This document shows positions 46,201 through 57,829 of a stretch of DNA of 64,000 bases, piece by piece (within the stretch, counting starts at the first letter, position 1; every line of letters starts with the position of its first letter). The position numbers were made by a program, and so were the translations under genes. Source of the DNA: Daphnia pulex (taxonomy: Eukaryota > Arthropoda > Branchiopoda > Diplostraca > Daphniidae); contig NC_060019.1 in NCBI RefSeq assembly GCF_021134715.1, positions 496,001 through 560,000 on the forward strand, given 5' to 3'. The notes under the pieces were generated by a model. The model ran no database searches. It worked only from the letters and a program-made list of their open reading frames with translations, and had not been told where the DNA came from.

Positions 46201-48314
46201 GAGCGAAAAAGTAACGTCGTAACTATTTGGCTGTATAGAATTCACCGGAAACGTACTTTGAATTTCACTCTTAAATTACAGTCGGGATTGTCTCGAATGT
46301 ACACCGACAGGAAATTGAATAACAAACGTAAATTTCTTACTTTATCGATTGTCTCCATGAAAATGAAATTCCAAGAAAAAACAGACGACACTGCCGAGCT
46401 GTCATTACAAAATTCCCCCCACCATAACTTGTACAAGTTGATGAGCGTATTCACCACCACAGCAGCTGTTTACACTTTCACGTCACTAATAAGTTCTCGC
46501 GTTCAATAACGTAACGAGCCGAAAGAAAAAGTTAATTCATATCAACTTGTTGACTTTTTCTCTTTTGGAATTCCGCCCTGTTACAAATTGTCTTATGGAA
46601 AAAAAAATCTGACGTCGCTCCATCCTTTTAATTGCTTGGTTACACTCCAGCCTCGTATATTTTTTGTTTCTATTCACGCCACTCTGCACATTCACGTTAT
46701 CCCAGAGTAGAGGCGCTGTCGCACGTACTTTGATCAATGCTGCCGACGCCTAGGCAGCCACTCAACAAAAGCTGTGCTTTGCATTCTAGTATAACACTTG
46801 TTTTTTATGATGTCAACCCCACTTGTCTCTCTCGCCTTTGATGACTGGATTTATATCTTTTTTTTTGCCTCATGGAAAACCTTTCGTTTTTATCAAAGAC
46901 TAGATCTGAAAATATAGCCTCTACTAGCCTACTCGGCGATATTATATATACTCGAAAAGATCTATCATCGTCGTAGTTGCTGCTGCTGGGACTTGAGCGT
47001 GAGTGTTAATTGCCTGCAGCACGAATCCTGAGCTCTTATATTCCATCGTGTTATTTTTTTAGTCGTTCGTTACAGATGGACATGTCCTAGTACTGTTATT
47101 CCCTAATTTAGTCCCGCCGTTCTGTCTATGGACCACGTTCCCTATTTACTTTGGAAATCCCGGCCCGGACGGAAGAAATCTTGTTGCTTTATTGACTTGT
47201 AATATTTTCCATTGCTCTGAGTGCAAAGTTCTTGTGACTTTTATTAATTTGATGTGCGTGTGTAAGATGGAGTGCAATCTACCAATCTTAGACGCAGTAA
47301 TATTCCGTTTCGCAGCGGTCCCATCCCATAATATTAAAGGCTTTGCACTGATAACACAATTTATTCATGAGCTGCTAAATAAATGAGTTGATCTGTTATA
47401 TTATGTAAGGAATCCAGCCATTAATTGTGCCGCTTGAATGGAATATTGAAAGACAATAAATTAGTTTCACTATGTATTTCCGCAGTCGGTAACAGTTAAT
47501 ATTCCGGAACAATTTCCAGTTTGAGTACAATCCATCCGTGCTAACTCATCACCTGCTTGCCTTAGAAAGCTGTTTCTTGTTGCGGGAACGTATGGGAATG
47601 AGTGAGCCAGATGGACAACTATTGCCCAGTTGTACACGCGGAATGGATCTAAATTTTAATTCGAACATCAATTTCTATAAGTAGTAAATTCTCGCAATGT
47701 ATGGTGATGTACGTAAACGACTAGTGACTGCAATATCTTGGGGATAAAATTCGATAGCCATCAATATGAAGTTAGATCAACACCTTGGTGAAAGCTCGAC
47801 TTAGTTCATTATGCAAATTATCTATTTTACCCTATTTAAACGGTTACTATTACGCAAGATGGTTGCAGAGTACGAATGGATTATATCCGTCATTTTATAA
47901 GTCGCCCTAATATATTGCCGGGGGAATTCTTTAGGCGAGATATGAAAGACTAGGCCGATGGATATTAAAAGCTTACGGAGGATAACATCGAATATAATTT
48001 TATAACCGCATTACAGGCATTACGGGCATTACTAAAGATTTAAGGCGCTAACCTTCAAGTCCGACGTCGGCGGCGTCGTCAACGCCTTTAATTACATTCC
48101 AGTTTTAAACGAGATGTTATAAAATGCTACATTTCTTAATAAAAAGAAGAAAACATTTTTGTCACCAATGTTTCCATACGGTTTCCATAGTCTGAACGGT
48201 GAGGCAGAATTAAATACGAGCGGGGGGCATATCGCAACTCTCAAATCCTAACGGAAAAAGAAGTTCAGATTCAAATCCTAGTCTTGTGGTGCTGTTGTCG
48301 AAACGACCAAAGCC
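43274..48314. other. Intergenic, no gene seen
   Basis: Five kilobases upstream of the SLC22 gene. Several short open frames occur on both strands, but none has splice-site support, protein-like composition or a recognised motif. Regulatory DNA is likely but unproven. Confidence 0.35.
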
Positions 48315-48563
48315 ATGCGGAATGGAATTTTGGGAAATTTTACATTATTACTGTCTGTGTTTATGTGCGCGGCAGGCCCAACAAACGCTTGGCGGGCAAT
48401 AAATGTGGAAGCTGCGTTCGGATATTATTTGCCGTTTTACTTCTTTTCGGGTTATATTGCTAATCTATTGTCAGTCCTCTCTTGGCAAGTGAATATTTAC
48501 AATTTCGTAAAGCCCAAGTTTAACACGGATTCGTTCCGGTTTCCGGTGGTGATCAAAAGATAG
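48315..48563 (+). CDS. Small hydrophobic ORF, 82 codons, tentative
   Basis: An ATG-initiated, intronless frame starts MRNGILGNFTLLLSVFMCAA, which resembles a signal peptide or first membrane segment. It continues with a second hydrophobic stretch (YYLPFYFFSGYIANLLSVL) and a basic end before TAG. No relatives are recognised and no promoter is clear. It could be a short membrane or secreted peptide, or a chance frame. Confidence 0.25.
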   Translation: MRNGILGNFTLLLSVFMCAAGPTNAWRAINVEAAFGYYLPFYFFSGYIANLLSVLSWQVNIYNFVKPKFNTDSFRFPVVIKR

Positions 48564-48784
48564 GGCGTTTTATAACCCACTGCGCCTCAGATGCGGTATA
48601 TTACGCTTTCTATTTTTTAATCAAATTTTTATTAGCCGAATGAATTCTAGTAACATTCTAATCTCATACGTAAGAGTCGAAAAGAACATTTCCGCGCGTG
48701 TACGCGTGTGAGTTTCGCTTAGTGCAACGCTCTGATCAATGATGATGAGAAATGATCGTATATAGCGTAATCATTTCCTATATG

Positions 48785-50520
48785 CGTAAATGAAATAGCA
48801 ATTGATTCGGTTTAAATTTTACTTGAGTTTATTCGTACTGCGTAGAAATAATTACTTCTATACACACTGACTGTGAAGTGATTCATCTTGTTCACGTATT
48901 ATATAACTCGATATGAAAGCTAAAATAGTGATCCAGATCTCAATCACCGCGATTAAATTGAAATAGCACGGCTCACACGGGGAGCAGAGGATGCATGTGT
49001 CATTTCTTGCAGGAACTTTGTATTTTATGCAACCTATGTTCTTTATCGAGAGGAAAACTTCACATTAAATTCACGCGTCGCTTTATAAAAATTTCAAAGT
49101 GTGAACTGAACATTTATTAGTCTTAGGTCCCGTATTGCATCATAATATTCTCAGTTTATTACTCGTATCCACAAATAATGTGTGTGAGCAGGCCGCACTT
49201 TCAGTCTCTATATTTTGACGAGTGTTTATAAATAAATGGCATATTTTTTCTTTAATTTGTCTTGATGTTGATAACAGCCAGGTTAAGGGTCTGAAAGGAA
49301 GTCTGTTGTAGCATCATACTGACTTTCAGACCCATGATATCGAATCGTATCCCTCTAAGGAACCCATCGATATCTATACTAACCGAGCGTTACCATCGAC
49401 TTAATTGAAACACAAAACAGAAATGAATAAGTACTATAATCATGCCCCATCAGCATGTACGAAATAGCAAGTTGATACGGTGTCAATTTACTTGCATTTA
49501 TTTGTATTATGTAAGATATATCTCTTCTACACAATGACTGTGAATTGATTCATCATGTTCACAGATTATATTACTCGATATGACAGCCGAAATAGTGATC
49601 CAGATCTTAATGACCGCGATTAACTTGAAATATCGCCGGCTCTCGGACGGTGTGCAGATGAAGCAGGTTTAAACTCTTACAGAAATTTTGCATGTCATGC
49701 AACCTTTGTTCTTTTTCGAGAGAATTACTTCACATTAAATTCACGCGTTGCTTTTTAAAAATTTCAAAGTGTGAACTGAACATTTATTTGTCTAAGGTCT
49801 AGTACTGCATCAAAATAATCTCGGACTATTAATTGTGTCAGTAATTAATTTGAATGACCAAGCCGCTCATTCAGCAACTGTTTTTACGAGTGTTTTTAGT
49901 TAAATTACATATTTATTTTTGCTTGATTTGAGATGAAGATAACGGCTAAGGGTAGTGGCCTCTGACAGTGTTCGTCTGACCCGAACACGTCGATCATCGG
50001 CATGTCAGATGTCCGTCCTAAGCACCGGACAGCAATTACATCATCTATTTTAACAGTGATTAATAACAATAATGAATAAATATTGTAGTCATGCCTCATC
50101 AGCATCTACGAAAAAGCAAATTGAAACGGTGTAAATTTACTTACAAATTGTTATCGTGCAGAAAATATCCCTTCTACACACTGTCTGGGACCTGATTAAT
50201 CAAGTTCACATGTAATATTACTCGATATGCCAGCTGAAATAATGATCAATTTCTTAATGACCGCGATTGACTTGAAATATCGCCGGCTAACAGACGGCCG
50301 GGGAGCAGAAGATGCAGGTGTACAAGCTGACAGAAATTTTTTATTTCATGCAGCCATTGTTCTTTTTCGAGTAAAAATATCTTACAATGGATTCACGCGT
50401 CGCTTCATAAAAATTTCAAAGTGTGAGTTGAACAGCCACCAGACTGGCGTTTTAAGGTGCATCATAATGTTCGCTAACTATGAATTGTGACCGTAATTAA
50501 TGTAAATGTGTAGGCCGCAC
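48785..50520. repeat. Three diverged ~650-bp tandem repeats
   Basis: Units start near 48790, 49460 and 50110 (spacing about 670 and 650 bp). Each carries, in the same order, GAAA[TA]AGCAA, an ACACTGACTGTG-like segment, ACTCGATATG, GACCGCGATT[AG]A, GTTCTTT[AT]TCGAG, then TTCACGCGT[CT]GCTT and AAAAATTTCAAAGTGTGA. Substitutions and small indels separate the copies, so the duplication is old, yet some blocks are nearly unchanged. No conserved open frame spans the units. Confidence 0.85.
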
Positions 50521-51733
50521 ACTGAACAACCACAATTATATGAGATTTGACAATAAATATAGAACTTTTCTGTTGGTTAAAATAATGATCAATCAGATAC
50601 TGAATGTTAATCAAAAGCCTAAAGTATCTCTTAAATGAAGTTGCATGGCCCGCATCCAACAATTTTTAAGAGGAGATAAGGCTAATAACTATCATTAAAC
50701 ATTATTAAACTGATTATCTCACGACTTCCTCAAATAATAAAAATTATTCAGTGTTTAAAGGGAATTGCAGTAACTATTGAGGTTGTGATGATGCAGGTTT
50801 TCAACCCGTGTTAATGCCATACAATTACGGTTGTTTTAATAAAAAAATGTATTCACTTAGACATTAGGATAAGATTGTTATCGTTCACAGTCAACAATCA
50901 CAAAATTGCAACAGTAGCGTCAGTCACAGCGAGAATTCAGCTGCGCGCTTGACATAACTGTGAAGCTGACTAGGTATTCAATTGTCGCCCAGAGCGGAAA
51001 CCATTTTGTCTCTTTAAAAAGGGGTGGGGATAGCTACAGTTAATTGGAGGTAGGGTTACTAAGAAAAACAAAAGGGTAGGGTCAACAAATTTGTATTTGA
51101 AATGTGGCAAACACGAATTAGTTCTCCATTTGGTTTAAGTGCTGAAACACGTCCGAACACGTTTGTGCAGGTAATCGACAAGCAGCTCGTTAAATGTGTG
51201 AATATCAAACGTCAAATAACAGCCAAAAAACAACGAGATTGATTACTTTTAACAAATATCGTGAGTGACGGCCTTGTTACCTTTAAAGATCTGTTTTTTT
51301 TGTTACCTTTGTTGGTGTTTCGAGGCCATTGTTGTTGTAAAAGATTGGATTTCACGATTACGACTGTGCATTGTTTGGCTGACATTTGCCTCAACTTATT
51401 TTGTTTTCCTTGCAGACGAGAGAACAACATCCAACTTATGTTTGACCTTTAACAAAAGTACGTATGCATTGATTTGAGTTCCAGGAAGTTACGTTTTATT
51501 TGGAAACTTGACACAAATTTTTTCAACACATTCGCAGACGATAATACGACGTCATCGAAGCCAATTCAGACTGTTGTGTTTTCTACTTCTTGGTAATGAA
51601 CTCGCCTTCAAGTAAGTCAATTGCATTTCATAAGTTTTAACTGAGACGTCATTAATTAATTTCAGAAATTATAGGCTTGTTATAGTTGGAAAACTGTCAA
51701 GTGCAGCTGGCCCCCTTCTTCTGAAGAGAGAAA
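50521..51733. other. 5' flank of the ubiquitin-like/ART gene
   Basis: No coding sequence. GTAAGTCAA at about 51612 and TTAATTTCAG ending at about 51665 may bound a small 5' UTR intron ahead of the start codon at 51734. Confidence 0.45.
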
Positions 51734-52861
51734 ATGGACAATCCAGCTCTTTACAGTCGCCGGAATTCCAGCAACCAAATGCTCTACAGTCGCCGGAATT
51801 GGATGGACAAGGAAACTTGTCTCGGGATTTTAAGTGCCGTCCTTGACACCATGTCCTATCCTAATCGTGTCGTCAATGATAGCGACCCCCCTCATTCCAA
51901 CAGCATCGACGTCAAAGACCTTCACCGACTCTTGATGAAAGGCTGTTACCACCAACGTGACCGTGAGAGCCTCGACCATTCGAAAAATCCGGTCGGGACT
52001 TTCAAAACTTCGCGGGAAATTCAAATCTTTTTCAAGTCTTGGTCGACGACGGGCAGAATCATCGCGATCAATATCCAGCCGACGGCGACCATCCGCCAAT
52101 TGAAGGAGCGGATTTTTCTCAAAGAAGATATTCCGCCGGAGCAGCAGCGCCTGATTTACTCCGGAAAGCCATTGCCGGATGACGGATTAAGCTGTGAAAC
52201 TTTGCAAAACTACGGCATCGGCCAGGAAAGCACTTTGCAACTTTTACTCCGGCTGAGAGGCGGTGGACCATCATCCTCATCCGGCGTCGTCGACTGCCCG
52301 AGTATCCATTTGGCTCCTGATTTGTTTGACGAGCGCTACCACCACGATTTCAGCCGCATCTGCGATCAAGGATTCAATTTCTACCGGGGCGGAGTCATCT
52401 ACATTCGCCCGTGCGGATGGATCCGGCTGGCCTTGAATGTGGAAGGCAAGTACGCGGACGACGTCTGGCTCAAAGGCAATCAGGGCAAACGGCCCGATCC
52501 TTACTCATCGGTCGATGGGGAGTGGCCGGTAAGTTACCACGGAACTTCCTACCACAACGGACTATCCATCGCCCGCCAAGGATTCGATCTGGCCAAGTGC
52601 AAACGATCCAAACACGGGTACGGCATCTACTCGACGCCGGACATTGAGTGCGCTCTGAAATTCGCCGAATGCGGAACTTACAACGGGCGCACCTACAAGT
52701 TGGTCATCCAGAATCGCATCAACCCCGAGAGTTTGATGAAAATCAGCCGCACTGAGACTCGCGGAGGTGAATATTGGATCTCGTCCAGCGAAAAGGACGT
52801 CCGGCCCTATGCCATTTGCATTCGTGAATGCGTCAATAACGATGGCCTTTGGTGTTATTGA
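51734..52861 (+). CDS. Ubiquitin-like domain fused to ADP-ribosyltransferase-like domain
   Basis: An intronless, GC-rich frame of 375 codons. Residues 1-30 include the repeat [17 protein letters not shown]; residues to about 93 are unassigned. Residues of about 94-176 are ubiquitin-like: [18 protein letters not shown], then [18 protein letters not shown] and [14 protein letters not shown]. They match ubiquitin strand by strand, including IPPxQQRLI and the RLRGG tail, although the Lys48 position is Lys in SGKPL. After a GPSSSS linker comes a domain with [38 protein letters not shown] and RPYAICIRE. The HGT and GIYSTPD spacing resembles the H and Y motifs of PARP/toxin-type ADP-ribosyltransferases; the catalytic Glu was not assigned. 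The layout suggests a protein modifying ubiquitin or a ubiquitin-guided ART. The RLRGG-G site could be cut by a deubiquitinase. The function is inference. Confidence 0.8.
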   Translation: MDNPALYSRRNSSNQMLYSRRNWMDKETCLGILSAVLDTMSYPNRVVNDSDPPHSNSIDVKDLHRLLMKGCYHQRDRESLDHSKNPVGTFKTSREIQIFFKSWSTTGRIIAINIQPTATIRQLKERIFLKEDIPPEQQRLIYSGKPLPDDGLSCETLQNYGIGQESTLQLLLRLRGGGPSSSSGVVDCPSIHLAPDLFDERYHHDFSRICDQGFNFYRGGVIYIRPCGWIRLALNVEGKYADDVWLKGNQGKRPDPYSSVDGEWPVSYHGTSYHNGLSIARQGFDLAKCKRSKHGYGIYSTPDIECALKFAECGTYNGRTYKLVIQNRINPESLMKISRTETRGGEYWISSSEKDVRPYAICIRECVNNDGLWCY

Positions 52862-55800
52862 TTTTTTTGAATTTTTGCCATTTTGAATTTTTTTTTAAAC
52901 CCTAAGTTTTGATGAATTTCTTTTTCTTCCTTTTTTTAAAAAAATCTGTTGAACATTTTTGTGTAATAAGTCTCGTCAGTTTGGACAAAGAATATAACAA
53001 ATTTAATTAAACTTCTTCTCAAGGTTATTTCGCTGATGCTACTACGCAGTTTAATTATTTTTAAGTTTGGCGCTAAATTCAAATAACTGTGCAAAAAAGT
53101 CGAGGTATACTATATAGGCTTCCCTTTTAATAACTGTCGTCAAAGACGGCTCTTTAAAAATTTTTGACGGCGCATAATCTAATTTTACAAAGGGGGAAAA
53201 AGAAGTTTCCTTTGACAAAATGACGTGCGGAAGTGACTGATGGCCTTGATGTCGTTGAGCAGGACCCCTCGAATGAGTTTGGCATTGACAAAACAGGTAT
53301 AGGGCACGGCACGCCATCGACTAATAACCATGTAGGAAGAAAATTTAAAAAAATAAAGGCGAAAGTTAAGTTTAAAACCACGTCAAAAGTTTGTGGTTAC
53401 AATCCGCCGAACCGTATTGCGATTTAGACAAGGAACTCTCACGGAAGGAAGCCAATAACTATATAGACCCAAAAAGCTCTAGCCATCCATTACCACGATC
53501 AAAGGGTAAAAGAAAGTGTAACGCACTTTGCATCTTTTGATATTACATGTAGTATAAAAAGAATGGCTAAGATATGTATCTTTTTTGGTGTGGTAGTGTT
53601 AGAGTGCCGTGCATTACCGCGCCAATGCTTTTCTTTCTAAACTGCATCTTTCAAAGTCATCCGGGTTCGCGCGTGAATATGTTGGCGATTTATTCAAACA
53701 ATGCCAGGCCGCAAAGAGTCATGGGTTATATAGCACAAAGTCTATAGCGGCTGTTCCTTTTTTGGGGGGCTATCAACTGCGATAATGCATGCGCATATTC
53801 TAACGTGCTCTCAACTGTACCTCGCACGATTTTTCACGCAGTATAGACGAATCGGTTCCATCTCAATTTTTCAGCCGCAGCGTTTTATTTTGATGTTCCC
53901 TTTTGCTTATTTCCTTTTATCCGGGAACATTTTCTAGAATTCTCTGGATATATAAGAGTGAGTTACGGGTTTCTTCCGCTCTCTCCTACGCAACAGCTCG
54001 TTTGATAGTAGACTATAGTCGGCCTCGGCTCTTTTTAGAGCGCCTCCTCTCTCTCTCTCGTTCGTGATGCAATTCACGTGAAACGACATTGGCAGCAGGC
54101 TTCCTTACTTGATGTACTCTCTTCAAGGCTGCTCACTTGCTGTGCTCTGCTGCGCTATGAATAGGACAGAAATAAAAGGAGGGTGCAAATGCATTTATAC
54201 CGGGAGGCGGCAATGTCATCACCGAGTCTGCCACTTATGGAAGAACATTTTTAGCTCTCTCTCTCTCTTCGTCGTCGTCGTAGATATATATAGACACCAG
54301 TTCTTGGAATCAGCACTCAGCGAGTGATGTAATATTCATATCGGCATAAAATATAATAGGTGATTGGAAAAAGGCATCGGGTTAAAAGTGATGGGCTTCT
54401 CTCTTGTTGCGGTGATGGATAACATCAATCTCGTGCACTTTGTACGCCCACCAGGACGACTTCGTCCGGTTATAGACGTGTTGATTGATGGATATAACTC
54501 CGCCGATATATATGGCCAAGATATGAAAAGATTCCGCAATATCCACCACCACCCACTCCACAAGGGTGCTATATAGTAGCTGTATGGGATTTATGAGAGG
54601 CCAGGGTCTAATACACTGTGACCGAGGAGTTATAGACTCTCCAATTCGGTCATCCGCACGACGATCGTTATTGCTCATCCGCTCTATTCCGCCCTATCTA
54701 TTTCGCCAACTGTCCAGCAGCTCTTATATATAGTCTAGTACCACATATCTGCCATATGCACCCGAAAGAGAAGTTATACAGATGGAAATATATCTATAAG
54801 CCCTTAAGTAGACATGTCTACCAACTGTGATGGGCAAAGAGGATAAAATCCCCTCCTGCTGTGCTCGTATCTATACATCATCGAGTGACCTTTCGTGTCA
54901 TATATCGTCACAAATCCGCCGACGGATCTCAAATAAGCCGCAAAGGAAGATATAAGAAATAAACAAATCGCTCCCAATAGAAAAATCGTGTATTCTAGTT
55001 TAGACTTACATGGGTTTAGAATATCAACTTGAACGGTATACAAAGCGAATCCGAGCGAATCAATCTTTTTTTTGTCGAATGTGTCATATGTAGTACACAG
55101 GCCAAAACTATTAAATATAGATAACATCTGGCGTTTTAGTGTTTGTGATCTGAGAATTAATAAGCGCGACTGGCCATAAATGGATTTAACAAGATCTCTA
55201 TACAACTCTATATAAACTTTCAATTCGTAGGTACGTTTAGCATGCAGACCTAAATATTATTTAAAATAAAATTGCCCAAAATGAATTGATGAATTTATAG
55301 ATCGGAAATTCGCGGAAATTCGATTTGCAAGTGAAATGAGAGCGTGAATATTACAGATAACACCTTAGCACCATTCATCATAAGTCAGCCAATATTATAG
55401 ATGAGTGTATAATAATAATATTGCATACCAATCCTCGTTGAGCTGCACTATAGAATATGATGCCGGCGCATGATACTGTCGACACGAAACATAGCCCCAC
55501 CCACACTTGATTCTTATGTCATCGCATTTTCAATGTCAAGCTGATTTTGACAGCGGGGGTTTCCCCGGCATGTGTATAATCGTACTGATATATTCAAAAT
55601 ATCCCAAACAGACGCGAACGTATTAACGTGTGTGTAATCGCATTGGAGACAGACACACGCAATGCTCAGCTGGGAATATATAAGTCGCATCATTTTTCAT
55701 CTCAAAGCCAATTTTATTCCCTCCAAGCCTTATTTTTTTATTCACGAACATATTTTGTATAGCCATCGATCCGGGATGTCTGCAAACTAAATCCCAATCC

Positions 55801-56089
55801 CGATACAAGACAAAAAATAACATCAAAAGAATTTTTCTTTCGCTATAGAATTTTTTTTACATCAATTATAACAATCAAATTCAATCAAACGTCGTCTGCT
55901 AACGGCCTCCGCATTGGAACACACTTCTAATGTGTTTAGCCAGTTGAAGCGAATAAACTTAAATATAAACTAACATATCGAGGATATAAAAGATGGGAAA
56001 TGAAATAGGAAATGAGGTACGCCGGCGAGTCGATCGATCGATGGCGTGATGATGGCCAGCTGTCACATCGGCTTCTTCTTCTTCTATAA
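52862..56089. other. Intergenic, no gene seen
   Basis: AT-rich, with a CT/CTC microsatellite near 54045 and 54255 and many TATATA runs. Open frames are short and not protein-like. The 3' UTR of the ubiquitin-like/ART gene occupies the start. Confidence 0.35.
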
Positions 56090-57568
56090 TCAAAGGTGCT
56101 GCTCGGGTGGTGAGGAGGCCGTCGAGTTGATCTCGTTAACCCGGTGATAGACGGTGACAGCCGGACAAGGTGTAGGTGTAGGTGATGGGTCCGGGACCAG
56201 GTGGGTGACGACCGTCACTTCCGTCCGGTAATGAGACGACAGCAGACCTGTGGTGGGCGACGGCAGCATCGTGACAGCCGTGCTGGCGCCGGGCATGACA
56301 GCAGCTCCCGCGGGACTCCCGACATGAAATGATCCAGCGCCTTCCACCGCTGGCGATGAGGGCAGCCCCATTGTTTTGGAGTCGGGCCGTTTACCGGTGG
56401 CCGTCTGCTGCTGGACGACCATCTTGGCCCTTTGCCTCATGCTCTGCGTCGTCGCCCTGTTGTTCTTGCTCCTGGCCACGAACGAAGTCCCGATCTTGTG
56501 GAACTCTTTGCGGAAATTGTCGTTCAGCCAACCGTACAGCAGCGGATTGGCGCAGGCCTTTCATATCATCAAAGGACAGGAGGAAATTCATCAGAAACGG
56601 AAAAGTTAAGTCGAAAAAGTTTCGTCCGATTGACTGACTCTTCCATCACGACCGCCTCTATATAGGCGGGATATGACGTCATCGTCTAGACGTTGGGAAG
56701 GAATGAACTCACCGAGGACATGCCGACCATGTGGCAAACGGCGTAGACGATTAGCATCGTCTCCGTGTCGTCGCCAAAGACGTTCCACGTGTCCACGACG
56801 ACGTTGAACGTGTTCATCGGGAGCCAGCTGGACGCAAATTCCCATTCAAAATTTTCAAATCAAATTTTCCCGCGTCTGAAATTGATTGCTTTAATCAAAA
56901 ACTCACCAAATGGTGAAGATGATGGCGATGGCCACTAGGAGCGTGTTGGTTTTACGGAGTTTCTCTTCGCGGGCAGCCGCCCGCCCGTCGGCCGTCACAG
57001 CCGAATCTTTGGCCGTCATCACGGCTGAATTCTGCAACGGGTGGCCGTTACTGGTGCTGGGACTGGGCGCGTTATTAAGCGACGGCTGTTGTTGTTGTTG
57101 GCGGGTGGCCTGTTGATGGTTCATGGATGCCATCCGCACTTGGAGTTTGTTGCAGATGCGGGCGTGAGCCACCGAAACGGTGATGATGGGCAGAGCGTAC
57201 TGGATCAAGATGCTGCCGATGGAGTAAAGAGAGCGGCCGCGCTCGTTGGGCCACTCTTCCAGGCAATAGTCGACGGAGCTGATGGGCGAATTGGGGATGG
57301 GGATGTCGTGGTGCTGGAGCGTGCGGACGATGAAGAGCGGCAGGGCCAGGACGACGCCCAGGATCCAGATGCCGCCCAGGGCCAGCAGGGCACCCGTCAG
57401 CTGGAAGCTTTTTTTAGTCGGGTAGACGATCAGTTGGTAACGGTCGAGGGCGATGGCCGTGATGGACAGAGTGGACACGAAAATGGAAACGGCCTGCAGC
57501 GAGCCCACCATCTTGCACGAGACGGGCGAATTGCCCAGCGGCCAAGTGTACGACCGGATCTCCATCAA
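56090..57568 (-). CDS. Rhodopsin-family peptide GPCR, TM2/3 to C-terminus (5' partial)
   Basis: Three exons run leftward, 57568-56907, 56827-56713 and 56557-56090, giving 414 residues and a TGA stop. The first begins near the end of TM2 or its loop (TWPLGNSPVSCKMVGSLQA). It covers TM3 with ALDRYQLIVYP (the DRY motif), TM4, TM5 and a long third cytoplasmic loop with a poly-Gln run and EEKLRKTNT before TM6. The second exon completes CWLPMN of TM6 and enters TM7; the third has NPLLYGW (NPxxY motif) and a Ser/Thr/Pro-rich tail of over 130 residues. DRYQ, the C-terminal WLP and NPLLYG sequences fit the neuropeptide Y/F receptor group, which signals through Gi proteins, but a related neuropeptide receptor is possible. 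Exons for the N-terminus, TM1 and most of TM2 were not found to the right and may lie beyond the window. Confidence 0.87.
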
Positions 57569-57829
57569 CTAAAATAAATAATGAAGAAAAACATTTTTTA
57601 TTTGCGGAAAAACCAATTAGAAATCAGCCGGGAATTAATGTGAATTAAATTAAGTGCCAAGTTAATTTGGTTTTTTTCTTCTGCTAAAAGAATTAACGTG
57701 AAATTGGCTCGTTAATGTCAACGGGTAACGTCAAGGGCTGTTGATTTCCTCATCATTGGGGAAATGTCATTTTTAATTGCATAACAACTTCCGTGTTTGC
57801 GTGTGTGGCAACCAACGTTCGATTCACTA

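Noticed and set aside
48230..48295. GATTCAAATCC resembling a tRNA T-loop
   Set aside because: No matching acceptor, D or anticodon arms could be drawn.
57041..57577. 178-codon plus-strand frame rich in Gly, Asp and Val
   Set aside because: Antisense to the GPCR exon, which has the DRY, WLP and NPxxY motifs in order.
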